A stretch of 44,557 nt of DNA from IMG/VR virus record IMGVR_UViG_3300032315_001065, positions 1-44,557 of that record, one strand, 5' to 3'. Source of the stretch: a virus. Below, in pieces: positions 7,360-18,900 of this stretch. The number at the start of each line of letters is the position of its first letter. Within the stretch, counting starts at the first letter, position 1. The position numbers were made by a program, and so were the translations under genes. The notes below the pieces were generated by a model, which had not been told where the DNA came from, ran no database searches, and saw nothing but the letters and a program-made list of their open reading frames with translations.

Positions 7360-9429
7360 ATGGCAGGACAAAATTCTAATATTCAAGTTACAGATTTGGA
7401 TTTTAATTTAATTAAAACCAATCTAAAAAAATATTTACAATCTCAAACAACACTACAAGATTATAATTATGAAGGTTCTGCACTTTCTACTCTTTTAGAC
7501 ATTCTTGCTTATAATACACAGTATCAGGCTTACTATTTGAACATGGTGGCTAATGAAATGTTCTTAGATTCAGCATTACAGAGAGCTTCTGTTGTATCCC
7601 ATGCAAAACTTTTAAATTACACACCAAAATCAGCAGCTGCTCCACAAGCACAGATTGATTTGATAATTCCTGGTGTAACAGATTCCTCATTAACTTTACC
7701 TAAATTTACCAGTTTTTTATCTGAAGCTGTTGATGGTGTCAGTTACAAATTCGTAACGATGGATTCCACCACACAAAATACAGACTTATCAACAGACACC
7801 GTTACTTTCTCCAATATTGCAATCAAACAAGGTGAACCGGTAACATTAAATTTTGTTTATGATTCAGCTGCAAATCCAACAGCCATTTTTGAGTTGCCCG
7901 ATACCAATGTAGACACAGCCACAATTACGGTTTCTGTTCAAGAAAGTACATCAAACACTTCTACACAAGTGTATAGTTTGGTACAAGATTACTTGGCATT
8001 AGATAATAACACAACTGCTTTCTTTTTACAAGAAGGAAATAATGGATTCTATCAAATCTATTTTGGTGATGGAATATTAGGCAAAGCTTTGTTTGATGGT
8101 AATGTGGTTACGGTGTCATACATAATCACTTCAGGTACGGTTGCAACAGGCGCCAATAACTTTGTACTGATGGACACCATATCGGGTTACTCAACCAACT
8201 CCGTCATTCCTGTTTCATCAGCAACACAAGGTGCAGAGAAAGAAACAATTGAATCTATCAAGTACACAGCACCTAAATCCTATTCGGCTCAAGGTCGTGC
8301 TGTTACCAAAGAAGATTACATTTATCTAATTCAAAACAATGCTGGTATATTTCCAATTGATGCTGTGAATGTATGGGGTGGAGAAGAAAATGATCCTCCT
8401 GTCTATGGTGCCATCTTTATTGCAATTAAACCAAGTGGTGGATTTTTGTTAACTCCAACACAAAAAAGAGTTATTGAAGAGGAAATTATTAAACCAATTT
8501 CAGTATTAACTGTTCAACCAAGAATTATTGATGTGGATTATAATTATTTGGTTATCAATTCAAATGTTTTGTATGAACCAAAATTAACATCTTTATCTTC
8601 TTCGCAGTTGCAGACACAAGTGTTAACTGCCATTCAAGGTTTTGCAAGAGATACATTAAACACTTTTAATTCAACATTTAAATTGTCATCTTTGATTGCA
8701 ACAGTTCAAGGAGTAAGTTCATCGTTTGTTACCAATGATGCAACGATTGCTCTACAAAAAAGAATTATACCCAATTTGGGATCACCAACAACATACTCAT
8801 TAAAGTATGGAACATCGTTGAAGAAAGATATCTTTGGAAAAAGTATTAGTGCCTCACCAACTTTTCAAGTCTTGGATCCAAACACCAATATACTCAGAGA
8901 TACGGTTTATCTTGAAGAAACTCCAGTAGCAACCACTTTTGTGGAATCAATTTCAATTTTAAATCCTGGTTTTGGTTACACATCAACACCTATTGTAACG
9001 ATTCTTGGTGACGGAACAGGTGCCACTGCAAAAGCCACAGTAGTCAACGGACAAATTAGTAACATTACAGTAACAAGTGGTGGCGTTAATTACAGTCAAG
9101 CAATCATACAAATAACTCCTGTTGATGGTAATGGTTCTCTTGCCTCAGGCGTTGCGGTCTTGGCAGGCAATAAAGGTACATTGAGAACATTCTACTTTGA
9201 TAATAATGTTAAGAGAATTCTAAATTCTAATGCGGGTACAGTTGAATATGATACTGGTGTTGTGACATTGACTGATTTTACTATAAGTGCGGTTAATAAT
9301 CCATTAGGTGTTTTAAGTATTCAGGCTGTGCCGGTATCAACAATCATATCTTCAAGTAGAGATAAAATAATTACCTTAGATACTACCGATCCAAATGCCA
9401 TCAATGTCGATATAATAGCTAAAGTTTAG
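7360..9429 (+). CDS. 6: Baseplate wedge subunit gp6
   Basis: This 689-residue protein matches gp6 (660 in T4), which forms the inner baseplate ring and is related to the phage J-type proteins. The typical N-terminus is visible: LKKYLQSQTTLQDYNYEGSA, LLDILAYNTQYQAYYLNMVA and NEMFLDSALQRASVVSHAKL. The central part (GRAVTKEDYIYLIQ at about residue 310) is the conserved gp6/J core. Residues about 530-600 hold a Gly-rich module (LNPGFGYTSTPIVTILGDGT) that also occurs in gp7-like, gp8 and the DUF4815 protein here. Its neighbours gp25 and gp7-like follow the standard wedge order. Confidence 0.93.
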   Translation: MAGQNSNIQVTDLDFNLIKTNLKKYLQSQTTLQDYNYEGSALSTLLDILAYNTQYQAYYLNMVANEMFLDSALQRASVVSHAKLLNYTPKSAAAPQAQIDLIIPGVTDSSLTLPKFTSFLSEAVDGVSYKFVTMDSTTQNTDLSTDTVTFSNIAIKQGEPVTLNFVYDSAANPTAIFELPDTNVDTATITVSVQESTSNTSTQVYSLVQDYLALDNNTTAFFLQEGNNGFYQIYFGDGILGKALFDGNVVTVSYIITSGTVATGANNFVLMDTISGYSTNSVIPVSSATQGAEKETIESIKYTAPKSYSAQGRAVTKEDYIYLIQNNAGIFPIDAVNVWGGEENDPPVYGAIFIAIKPSGGFLLTPTQKRVIEEEIIKPISVLTVQPRIIDVDYNYLVINSNVLYEPKLTSLSSSQLQTQVLTAIQGFARDTLNTFNSTFKLSSLIATVQGVSSSFVTNDATIALQKRIIPNLGSPTTYSLKYGTSLKKDIFGKSISASPTFQVLDPNTNILRDTVYLEETPVATTFVESISILNPGFGYTSTPIVTILGDGTGATAKATVVNGQISNITVTSGGVNYSQAIIQITPVDGNGSLASGVAVLAGNKGTLRTFYFDNNVKRILNSNAGTVEYDTGVVTLTDFTISAVNNPLGVLSIQAVPVSTIISSSRDKIITLDTTDPNAINVDIIAKV

Positions 9430-9432
9430 TAG

Positions 9433-12336
9433 ATGATTCCTAACGATTATAAAACCTCACTTCTAGTTGCTCAACAACTTCCCGAATTTGTTCGGGATAA
9501 TGAAAGTTATCAAACTTTTGTTTCGTTTATTGAAGCCTACTATCAATGGTTGGAAACGGCACAAACAGCAAACTCAGCCAATGTAATTGCAACATCGACA
9601 GGTGAGGGTGTAACTTATGGTGCCAAGAATCTACTGAATTATACCGATGTAGATTCAACGCTGGATGAATTCGTACAATACTTTATTAAAGATTTTCTTC
9701 CTTATATACCAGAAGATGCACTAGCCGATAAAAGAAAATTATTAAAGATTGCTAGAGATTTTTATTTGGCCAAAGGTACAGAAAAATCTTATAAGTTTTT
9801 ATTCAGAGCATTATATAACTCTGATGCTGAAGTTTTCAATACTTCTGATGTTGTTCTGAGAGCATCTGATGGTAAATGGATTATATCAAAGTCATTAAGA
9901 ATCAACTCAGCTGATCCAAATTGGTTATTAATTAATAACTTAAAGGTATTTGGAGAAACTTCACAGTCATACGCAACCGTGGATTATGTTTCATCCACAG
10001 TAGATAAATCGGAAGTGTTTATTTCTGACATTTTTAGATTATTTCGGTCTGGTGAATTTGTTCGAGTGGTCGATAACAATAATTTGGATGTATACTTTCA
10101 CAATGGTCGAGTGTACATTCAAAACCAAGGTGTAGTAATACCTAGTGGCGCAACTACATTGAGGGGTAAAGTTATCGGTGTTATTTCTCAGATAAGAGTC
10201 AATCCAAGAAATAGAGGATTATTTTATGAACCAGGTGATCCTGTTATTGTTGAGGGAGGCTTAAATCCGGATACAGAAAATCCTATTGGAGCTACTGCTG
10301 TTGTAGGACAAACAACTACAGGTAGTATAACTCGTTTGGTTGTTTCTAATCCTTCAGATGGTTACCAAGTATTTCCTAATTCAGCAATAACATTTTCTGG
10401 TGGCGGTGGTTCGGGTGCCACAGCAGCAGTTAGATTAATAGATGATTCTAAAGCATCAAATGTTACCTTTGTGTCGAGTAATACATTGGGTATAGTAACC
10501 AATGTTCAAATTGGTAATGCAAATAATGTGGTTAACTATGTCAATTTTGCGGTTGCAGCTAATACCAATTCAAGACTTATTGATGCATTAACCTTTAAAA
10601 GTTTTAAGGTGGGTCCAATTGGTTCTGTTGAAGTAATAAATCAAGGTGGTGGATATTCTTCGGCGCCAGCTGTTGCCGTTGATTCATTGTATGCAACCGA
10701 TGTTGGTATTGATAGTTTAAGGTTTCTTGGAATATTGCATCCAATACAAATATTGAATGCTGGCCAAGGGTATGGCAATGCAAACACCGTGTTAATAACT
10801 GGTGGTACAGGTTCAGGTGCTTTTGCAAATGTCAAGGTTAATGCGGCCGGATCAATCGTTTCGGTTAATTATGTTTATGCAAATAATAATACCTTTCAAA
10901 CTTTTCCTTTGGGTGGATTAGGATATACAACAACAGGCTTGCCAGATATAACAATCAGTAGTAATACTGGATCGAATGCTTCCTTAATTGTTACTGGTAT
11001 TATGGGTGAAGGAGCCGTGTTGTCTCCTGTTACAGATCGAACAGGTTCAATTACAACAATCAATATTATCAATCCAGGTGAAGATTATGTTGCTGCACCA
11101 AATGTTTACCTCAGAGTTGCTGATGTGGCGGTAAGTAATGTTTCACCTACTGATTTTCCTTTGCAAGGTGATACGATTTATCAAGGCAGTGCATTGAATG
11201 TGGCTTTTTATAAAGCCAACGTGGACTCTATTCTTAGGGTTTCAACAGCTTTCCCTGCCAATTCGGCCGCAGACATATATCAGATTCGTACTTATAATTA
11301 TTCAGGAAATTACAACCCTTCATTATCTTTAAAAATTGACCATAATATTTCAAATGTTGCATCAATATTGGTATTGGATCCACAGAATTTTTACACAGAT
11401 AAAGATGGTAATCCCGCATCGATTGTTCGGTACGGCGATGGTAACGCTAAAGCTAACGCATCTTTCTTGGATGGTTTGATTGTTGGTGAAGGAAAATACT
11501 TAAATGATGATGGCCAACCTTCTTCTTTAGGTCTAGTATTACAAAGTTTACGATATAACAATTTTACATATGTTCTTTCAGTAGAGAAAGCTCTTAAAAC
11601 ATATAAAGATTTGGTATTAAACTTGGTACACCCATCAGGTATGAATCTGCGTGGTCGTTATCTATTGAGGAGTGCCAATGGTTTCACGATGGATACACAA
11701 ACCACATATCAAGAAGGTTATCATATGGACACATTTGCTGGTCCGTCTGCATTAGCCAGAATTGAAGCCAACACACAACAAGGCCAAACCAATACCAACA
11801 TCATTCGTTTTGTTAACACCATCTCGGCTAACATCGGTAATACCATATTTACAAACGATATCATTGAGTTTACTGCAACCAACAACCTTCGTGCATATTC
11901 CACAATTACTAATGTGGATTGGGCTAACAACCAAGTTATCATTCAAGACAATGTATTTGTTGTTTTTGCAAATGTTGCTACAGGTTCAGCAAATGCCTCC
12001 TCCAATGTGATAAATATACAAACAGTCACAGGCCAATATGACGGCAATTTCTTAAATAAAACACCGGCCAACAACATTATTTTTGCTGGTGATAGAGTTT
12101 CTTTAAATGGCGGACCTTATTATACCGTCACACAGGTATTTGCAAATGGTAATTTATACCTTGCTAATAACTCATTTGGACCAGTAAATAACGCATTAAT
12201 TACTGTTAATAAAACTGCGAATACAGAAAGTTGTTTGGTTTATGGTGTGATAGGTCCTTACGAATATCCAGAATTATTAACAGAAGATGGTTACATTTTA
12301 ATAACAGAATCAGGCATAACAATATTAGCGGGGTAA
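9433..12336 (+). CDS. 7: Baseplate wedge subunit, gp7-like
   Basis: This 967-residue protein follows gp6 directly, as gp7 does in T4 (1032 residues), where it is the peripheral wedge initiator. The N-terminal 150 residues are well formed (PEFVRDNESYQTFVSFIEAY, then LADKRKLLKIARDFYLAKGT and EKSYKFLFRALYNSDAEVF), a block typical of cyanophage gp7-position proteins. Gly-rich beta modules with GYxxxP cores appear near residues 309, 405, 444 and 548. The end (PELLTEDGYILITESGITIL) resembles C-termini of marine phage baseplate proteins. The call rests mainly on order and N-terminal layout. Confidence 0.75.
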   Translation: MIPNDYKTSLLVAQQLPEFVRDNESYQTFVSFIEAYYQWLETAQTANSANVIATSTGEGVTYGAKNLLNYTDVDSTLDEFVQYFIKDFLPYIPEDALADKRKLLKIARDFYLAKGTEKSYKFLFRALYNSDAEVFNTSDVVLRASDGKWIISKSLRINSADPNWLLINNLKVFGETSQSYATVDYVSSTVDKSEVFISDIFRLFRSGEFVRVVDNNNLDVYFHNGRVYIQNQGVVIPSGATTLRGKVIGVISQIRVNPRNRGLFYEPGDPVIVEGGLNPDTENPIGATAVVGQTTTGSITRLVVSNPSDGYQVFPNSAITFSGGGGSGATAAVRLIDDSKASNVTFVSSNTLGIVTNVQIGNANNVVNYVNFAVAANTNSRLIDALTFKSFKVGPIGSVEVINQGGGYSSAPAVAVDSLYATDVGIDSLRFLGILHPIQILNAGQGYGNANTVLITGGTGSGAFANVKVNAAGSIVSVNYVYANNNTFQTFPLGGLGYTTTGLPDITISSNTGSNASLIVTGIMGEGAVLSPVTDRTGSITTINIINPGEDYVAAPNVYLRVADVAVSNVSPTDFPLQGDTIYQGSALNVAFYKANVDSILRVSTAFPANSAADIYQIRTYNYSGNYNPSLSLKIDHNISNVASILVLDPQNFYTDKDGNPASIVRYGDGNAKANASFLDGLIVGEGKYLNDDGQPSSLGLVLQSLRYNNFTYVLSVEKALKTYKDLVLNLVHPSGMNLRGRYLLRSANGFTMDTQTTYQEGYHMDTFAGPSALARIEANTQQGQTNTNIIRFVNTISANIGNTIFTNDIIEFTATNNLRAYSTITNVDWANNQVIIQDNVFVVFANVATGSANASSNVINIQTVTGQYDGNFLNKTPANNIIFAGDRVSLNGGPYYTVTQVFANGNLYLANNSFGPVNNALITVNKTANTESCLVYGVIGPYEYPELLTEDGYILITESGITILAG

Positions 12337-12339
12337 CAA

Positions 12340-14505
12340 ATGCCGTCAGTAAAAATATCAGATTTACCAGTTTTATCACAGTTATCGGCTAACAACGCCA
12401 ACACAGTATTTGTGGTGGTGGATAAAACTACCAATACAACTTCACAGTTCTCTACCACGGTTTTGGCTCAGGGATTATATGCCAATAACATTTTAAATGT
12501 TGGTACTGCAAACACAGGTCTTTTACTTCCTAATTCTGTAGCACAATTTATTAGTAATACCGCAATCTTTTCACAAGTTAATTTTCAGAACATTAATTCA
12601 AAAGGTTCAGCTGACATCGTAATTACAGCTGACAATGGAGATAATTCGAATAATTATTTGGATTTAGGTGTTCAAGGTTCAAATATGGATGCTGATCCTT
12701 TATTTGACCTGCCGAATAATGATGGTTATTTGTATATGCATGGCAGAGGTACTCAAAAACAAGGTAATTTGTGGATTGGTACTGCAACATCAAATACAGA
12801 TTTAGTTTTCTTTACTGGTGCTCATAAACAGGCCAATGAGATTGGTCGTTTTGAAGATGGTGTAGGACTATCTTTGAGGATGCCTATCAAGTTTGCTGAC
12901 GGCACAACACAAAATACCGCTGCATCGCCAGCTGCGGTTACTTTGGCTACACAAGCAAATACTATCATTACGCAGGGGGTTGACGCTACACAGAACACCA
13001 GATTAAATGCTATTGAAACAAATAATATTAACCAAAATACAAGTATTGGTATTATCCAAGGTGTGGATGCGACACAGAATACACAAATATCCGGTATTCA
13101 AGGTGTGAATTTAGCACAAAATGCCAGCATTACAATCATTCAAGGGGTAGATGATACTCAGAACACCAGATTAAATGCAATAGAAACCATTAACGCCAAT
13201 CAAAACACCAGCATTTCGATTATTGAAGCTGTAAACAATACACAGAACACCAGATTAAATGCAATAGAAACCATTAACACCAGCCAAAATACGAGTATTG
13301 GCATCATTCAAGGTGTGGATCTAACACAAAACACAACCATCACAGCTGTAAATAATTACGCCAATTCAGCTTATGCCAAAGCAAATGCTGCTTTAGCCAA
13401 TACTTCTGGTACTTTTGATGGTGATTTAAGAATAACGGGAGATTTGACAGTTGTAGATAACACAACAACAAATACGGCTGTTGTATTGGATAGAATTACT
13501 TTTAATAATAATGCATTGATAAGAACCACTACTGGTTCAGGTAATCAAAAAGACATTACCATTTTGACAGGCAATGAATTAAGTGATAATGAAAGTGGAG
13601 ATATTACCCTACAAACAGGCACAGCACCAATTAATGCAACGGGCGGCAATATCAATTTAATACCTGGTGTTGGTGGATTGGGTCGAGGCACAATTAATCT
13701 TTTTGCAAATACTGTTTCCAACGGCATCGTTACAATACAAAATTCAACATTTAATCCTAATAATGCTCTTGTTAAAATTACTGCAAGTGATGGTTTTGTT
13801 ACTCAGACTTCATCAAACACCAACTATATGTTGCACGTTACTGGCAAAGCCAATTCTGTAACTCGTGTTGTATTAGATAGTTTTGGTGCAAACACCTATC
13901 CTGTTGTCGTTGGTCGTATGGGTCGTGGTTCGGCTGCGGCGCCAGTAGCAGTAGCAAATAATGATGTGATGATGCGAATTGTTGGTAACGGTTGGACAGG
14001 CACACAGTTTCCATCATCTTCTCCAGCTAAAATTGATTTTACTGCTGCTGAAAACTTTAGTGACACCAATCGTGGTACTCGAATTGAATTTTGGAATACA
14101 CCAGTAGGATCAAATACAATTCAAAAAATTGCTGATTTTAATGCTGGATCTGCTGAATTTTTAGGAACAGTTAATCCAGAAAAAGGATTCATTTATTCAC
14201 CTACTATTTTGGCTGGCAATCAAACTGCATTTACAATTGATTTTTCAACAACATCATTAATTAAAGCCACACTAGTGGCAGACCTAACTATATCACATTC
14301 AAATTATGTTGCTGGTAAGGTTGTTGAAGTTTGGTTGACAAATACTGGTGGACCAGGAAGAACAGTTACACACGGATGTACAGCAACCAATTCAACTGTC
14401 AATTCAACTACATTTACTATATCAGGAACATCTTCTGCGTACCTAAGATACTTTAGTATTGATGGTGACAATGCAAATACTTTTGTATCAATTCAATACG
14501 CTTAA
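12340..14505 (+). CDS. Fibre-like structural protein with 28-residue TQN repeats
   Basis: This 721-residue protein has a short N-terminal SVKISDLPVLSQLSANN segment typical of virion-attached fibres. A domain at about 85-200 (ADIVITADNGDNS, DGYLYMHG, NEIGRF, ending FADGTTQNTAA) recurs in the 28026-32123 fibre. Residues about 211-335 hold TQNTRLNAIET / QNTSIGIIQGVD repeats. A beta-rich middle section and a C-terminal domain (about 625-721) with HSNYVAGKVVEVWLTNTGG, a fold common in phage fibre tips, follow. It sits between gp7-like and gp8, so it may replace T4 gp9/gp11-type attachment proteins or form a short fibre. The exact virion position is unknown. Confidence 0.65.
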   Translation: MPSVKISDLPVLSQLSANNANTVFVVVDKTTNTTSQFSTTVLAQGLYANNILNVGTANTGLLLPNSVAQFISNTAIFSQVNFQNINSKGSADIVITADNGDNSNNYLDLGVQGSNMDADPLFDLPNNDGYLYMHGRGTQKQGNLWIGTATSNTDLVFFTGAHKQANEIGRFEDGVGLSLRMPIKFADGTTQNTAASPAAVTLATQANTIITQGVDATQNTRLNAIETNNINQNTSIGIIQGVDATQNTQISGIQGVNLAQNASITIIQGVDDTQNTRLNAIETINANQNTSISIIEAVNNTQNTRLNAIETINTSQNTSIGIIQGVDLTQNTTITAVNNYANSAYAKANAALANTSGTFDGDLRITGDLTVVDNTTTNTAVVLDRITFNNNALIRTTTGSGNQKDITILTGNELSDNESGDITLQTGTAPINATGGNINLIPGVGGLGRGTINLFANTVSNGIVTIQNSTFNPNNALVKITASDGFVTQTSSNTNYMLHVTGKANSVTRVVLDSFGANTYPVVVGRMGRGSAAAPVAVANNDVMMRIVGNGWTGTQFPSSSPAKIDFTAAENFSDTNRGTRIEFWNTPVGSNTIQKIADFNAGSAEFLGTVNPEKGFIYSPTILAGNQTAFTIDFSTTSLIKATLVADLTISHSNYVAGKVVEVWLTNTGGPGRTVTHGCTATNSTVNSTTFTISGTSSAYLRYFSIDGDNANTFVSIQYA

Positions 14506-14518
14506 TAGAGAATAAATT

Positions 14519-15922
14519 ATGGCAACTGCAAATACACAAGCACAACTACTACACGGTAGCAAAATCTATGAAGTATTACAATACTATTATTCGCCTAGAG
14601 TTTCTGTAAATAATGTTAACCTTAATTCACTTTATGCGTTTATAGGTCAGGTTACTCCTTGGCCAAATGAAAGTATTCCTCCTGTTCCAAATCAAGATCA
14701 ACAATCATTGAAACAATATTTTAAAAATATTATTGCAACCAAATTGGTTACCTCATCCGATATTAGTCCTGTTATTCCTCGGCGAGATTGGACTGCTAAC
14801 GTAATATATGATTATTATGAAGATAGTATTGATATGTTGGCCAAAAGTTCGAATAATATTATTGAAAAGAATTTTTATGTTAGAAATCGATTTGATCAAA
14901 TTTTTAAATGTCTTTGGAATAATAACGATACACCATCAACAGTAGAACCACAATTTCTACCTGGTACCTTCGACAACACTTTTTTGGTAAAGACTGCTGA
15001 CGGATACAAATGGAAGTTTATGTACTCTTTGGATTCAGGATCAAAACAAAAATTCTTTGATGCTGATTGGATGCCTGTACCCATCACGAAAAAAACTCCT
15101 AATCCGGTCGATACCTTTGCATCACAAGGTTCAATTGATGTTATTAATGTAACAACAACAGGTGAAGGATACTCTCCTGGCGGCGTATCGATTACAATCA
15201 ATGGCGATGGTAAGTTTGCTAATGCTACAGCACTTGTTAATAATGCTGGTTACCTGTATGATGTGGCCATGTCCAACACCGGCACAGGGTATACCTATGC
15301 AGAAACAGTTATTAGTGTATTACCAACTTTTAGTTTGCCCAATGTGCCAGCTATAGCAATTTCTCCTACTTCGCCAATTGGTGGTCATGGGTTTGATCCT
15401 ATCTCCGAATTAGGTTGTAATCACATAATGGTAGCACCAGAATTTATTGAAGATGAGAATGGTAAAATTTCTACAGATATGTCATATAGACAAGTAGGGT
15501 TATTACTAAATCCAATTTCACAAGAATCAATTTCACAAGATAGTTCAACATATGCCAATGGCGCCATATATGATGTTACAACAAAACTGTTCGTTTCTCC
15601 TGGTTCAGGTAACTTTGTAAGTGGTCAAATTGTTTACCAAGGCACAAATTTTGCGTCCTCAACATTTTCAGCTGAAGTTGTTAGTTTTAATCAAGCAACC
15701 AATGTAGTAAGTGTCATAAATATAAATGGAACTCCGGTAGACAATCAAGCTTTGATTCAGGATGCTAATGGGCCAATCATTGCATCTGTTAGAACCTTGT
15801 TAAACACACAAAATCCAGATTTTATTATATACTCAGGATATCCGTTATACATAGAAAACAGACAAGCAATAAACAGAAGTCCTGATGGAACAGAACAATT
15901 TCGTATTGTGTTAAGCTTTTAA
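14519..15922 (+). CDS. 8: Baseplate wedge subunit gp8
   Basis: This 467-residue protein aligns with T4 gp8 (334 residues) at several points: YAFIGQVTPWPNE with TFGRSEPWSSNE, VIPRRDW identical, the GYKWKFMYSLD strand with GYVWEYLFEIP, and the last residues IYSGYPLYIENRQAINRSPD...RIVLSF with MIYMENRPPI...NILFTF. gp8 bridges gp7 and gp10 in the wedge. The extra length is largely an inserted Gly-rich module at about 205-275 (GEGYSPGGVSITINGDG and GTGYTYAETV) shared with gp6, gp7-like and the DUF4815 protein. Likely ribosome binding site: GAGAATAAAT region before the ATG. Confidence 0.9.
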   Translation: MATANTQAQLLHGSKIYEVLQYYYSPRVSVNNVNLNSLYAFIGQVTPWPNESIPPVPNQDQQSLKQYFKNIIATKLVTSSDISPVIPRRDWTANVIYDYYEDSIDMLAKSSNNIIEKNFYVRNRFDQIFKCLWNNNDTPSTVEPQFLPGTFDNTFLVKTADGYKWKFMYSLDSGSKQKFFDADWMPVPITKKTPNPVDTFASQGSIDVINVTTTGEGYSPGGVSITINGDGKFANATALVNNAGYLYDVAMSNTGTGYTYAETVISVLPTFSLPNVPAIAISPTSPIGGHGFDPISELGCNHIMVAPEFIEDENGKISTDMSYRQVGLLLNPISQESISQDSSTYANGAIYDVTTKLFVSPGSGNFVSGQIVYQGTNFASSTFSAEVVSFNQATNVVSVININGTPVDNQALIQDANGPIIASVRTLLNTQNPDFIIYSGYPLYIENRQAINRSPDGTEQFRIVLSF

Positions 15923-15934
15923 TGGAAAGAAAAA

Positions 15935-18900
15935 ATGTCACTTAACTTTAATGTAGATCCTTATTATGATGATTTTAATCCTGAGAAAAATTTTCACAGA
16001 ATTCTTTTTAAACCAGGATTTGCGGTTCAAGCTCGTGAATTAACCCAATCACAAAGCATATTACAAAATCAAATTACCAGTTTTGCTGATGCAATTTTTT
16101 CACAAAACACACCAATAAGTGGTGGTAAAGTTACGGTTAATCAGAATGTCTTTTTCTTAAAATTAAACCCAACGGATAACTCTGGTGCAGAAATTGATGT
16201 GAGTAGTTTTGACAATGGCACAGTCATTAGTGGAAACGGTAGTGTTGTTGGTAAAGTGGTCGCAACGGTATCTTCCACAACAACAGCAGCTGGTGGTGAA
16301 GGTGATCCTCCCACACTCATTGTTAGTTACATATCGGGCAACAAATTTGCATCCGGTGATACTGTGTTCCTCAATGGTACAAATATCACCGCATCAATGA
16401 TTACCGAATCTGTGGGTAATCCAGCCACAGGACTTTCTTCTGTAGCCTCAATCTCACAAGGTATCTTTTATGTTGAAGGTAACTTTGTAGTAGTAAATGA
16501 ACAGACAACAGTTCTTTCAAAATACACTTCTAATCCATCTTTGCGTGTTGGTTTAAATTTAACAGAAACCATTGTAGATTATATTGATGATTCTAGTCTA
16601 TTGGATCCAGCATTTAATGCTACCAACTATCAAGCACCAGGTGCAGATAGATATGTTCTTCGCTTGTCATTACAGACCAGAACATTACAATTTGGTGATG
16701 ATGATAATTTTATTGAGTTGGTTCGTTTGGTTGATGGCGATATCGTTAAACAAGTAAACAACACAGTATATTCTGTTATTGATGATTACTTCGCTAAACG
16801 TACCAGTGACACCAATGGTGATTTTATTGTCAATGATTACACATTAACACCAAAAGTAAACACAATTGATTCTGAAAAATATAGTCTTGGTATATCAAAA
16901 GGTATTGCTTATGTTGGTGGTTATCGTTTAGAAAATCAAAGTGATGTAATTTTAACAAATGACCGTGCAAGAACCCAAGCAAATGTTACTAACAATCCAA
17001 CGTTTATTGGATATGGTAATTATTTCTTTGTCAATTCATCAAATGGTGTATTTGATGTAACAACACAACCACAGGTAGACTTTCACACCGTTGACAGAAG
17101 CAATATCGTACTGACCGATGCAAACTCATATAATTCTACCAGAGCGGCAACTGCATATATCCGTAACATGGTATATAACAGCACTTCAAACACAGCCAAT
17201 GGTGCTGCATATGTTTATAAAGCGTTTGTTTACAACATTCAAAACCAAACATTGTCGGCTAATGTTTCTCAATTTGCACCCGTAAATGCCAATAACACTT
17301 ATATAAAACTACCCAATACAAATCAGTTTTCCAATGTGGCCAATGCTTATGCTGGAGTTACCGTAAGTATTGATACAGGTACTTCTGCTGGAGATTTTAG
17401 AACAATCACGAGCTATGATGCAACTTCTAAGGTTGCTTTTGTTGACCGGCCATTTACAGTAACATTGGCTAATAACTCTGTATTCACACTTCGTTTTGAT
17501 ACTACAGACTTTGAAACAATGATTCGTTCCACACCAGGAACACCGTATACACTTACGGCCAATGCAACGATTGATAATTCAAACAAAGTAAATAATGTTG
17601 CAGATGGTGATGTTGTATTACAAAATCCAAATGCACCAGAATTATTGTTTACTGTAGGTAATCCTTTTGTTGGTAACATTACTGATACTTCATACACAAC
17701 AACACAAGTATTCCGTAACGTATCTTTTACGGTGTCGGGTTCAAACATTACTGCCGTATTAACTTTTGGTTCTGCACCTACATCAACACTTCGGTTTTTG
17801 GGTAACGGATCATTATCTGCTGATGCCATATCACAAAACTTTCAAATCATTGTAACAAACCCACAGTCAAGTGGTCTGCGAGCTGGACAAACATTACCAT
17901 GGAGTATCGGAAGCAGAACTTGTTCAGTTACCGGATCTGGTGGTACTGCTACATTCACAACACCAACATCCGACTTGAGTCCTTTTACTGCAACGATTAT
18001 TGCTAAAACTTTCGTGAGTAATGGTAACGACACTTCTTTTGTATTGAAGGCTAAGAATTTAGTTACTGGCAACACAGCAGGGGTTAATCTATCAGGCACA
18101 ACGGTTGCAACGCATACTAATGTTAATTTATCTCAAGGACAAGTTTACATCGCCAAAGCTGGTGTTGTTGCACCAGGACAGCCACAAAAACTTTATATCA
18201 CCGATGTAAAGCGTATTGTTAAAATCATTGATACAAAATCTTCAGGCACAGCAGCAACGACTGCAATGTTAACCAATCCAATCAATGATGTAACCAATCG
18301 GTTCACATTTGATAATGGCCAGCGAGATTCATATTATGATTTTGCATCGATTACATTAAAAGTAGGTCAACCACAAATTGATGGTAACCTATTGGTTATA
18401 TTGGATTATTACGCAACTACTGGTGGTGATGGTTATTATAGTGTATTGTCTTATCTCGCACCAGTATCTTCTTCACCAGAAGATTACGCAGAGATTCCGT
18501 CTTATGTGAGTTCTGGTAGTGGTAACTATTATCAGTTAAGAGATTCTTTGGACTTTAGACCATCATTGATTAATGCTCAGAGTTCATTTACAATTCGCAC
18601 ATCGAGTTCCGGATCAGGCGCAGCTGGTGCCTACATTCCTGTAGATTTAACTGAATTTCAATCTGACTACGATTTCTTCTTAGGTCGATATGACAAATTG
18701 GTATTGAGTAAAGATCGTTCCTTTGAAATCATTCAAGGAACTCCATCGGTTAATCCATTGTCACCTATTGAGCCAGACGGATCATTGGTGATTGCCAATC
18801 TGTATCACGACCCCTACACAGCATATATTCCAGGTGAAGCTTCTGGTGTGTTACCTAGCCTGTCTATCGAGAGAGTTAAAAACAAACGCTGGTTGATGAG

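Noticed and set aside
11721-12010. Overlapping frames on both strands in the gp7-like gene
   Set aside because: They are short, lack ribosome binding sites and conserved motifs, and lie within a well-supported baseplate gene.
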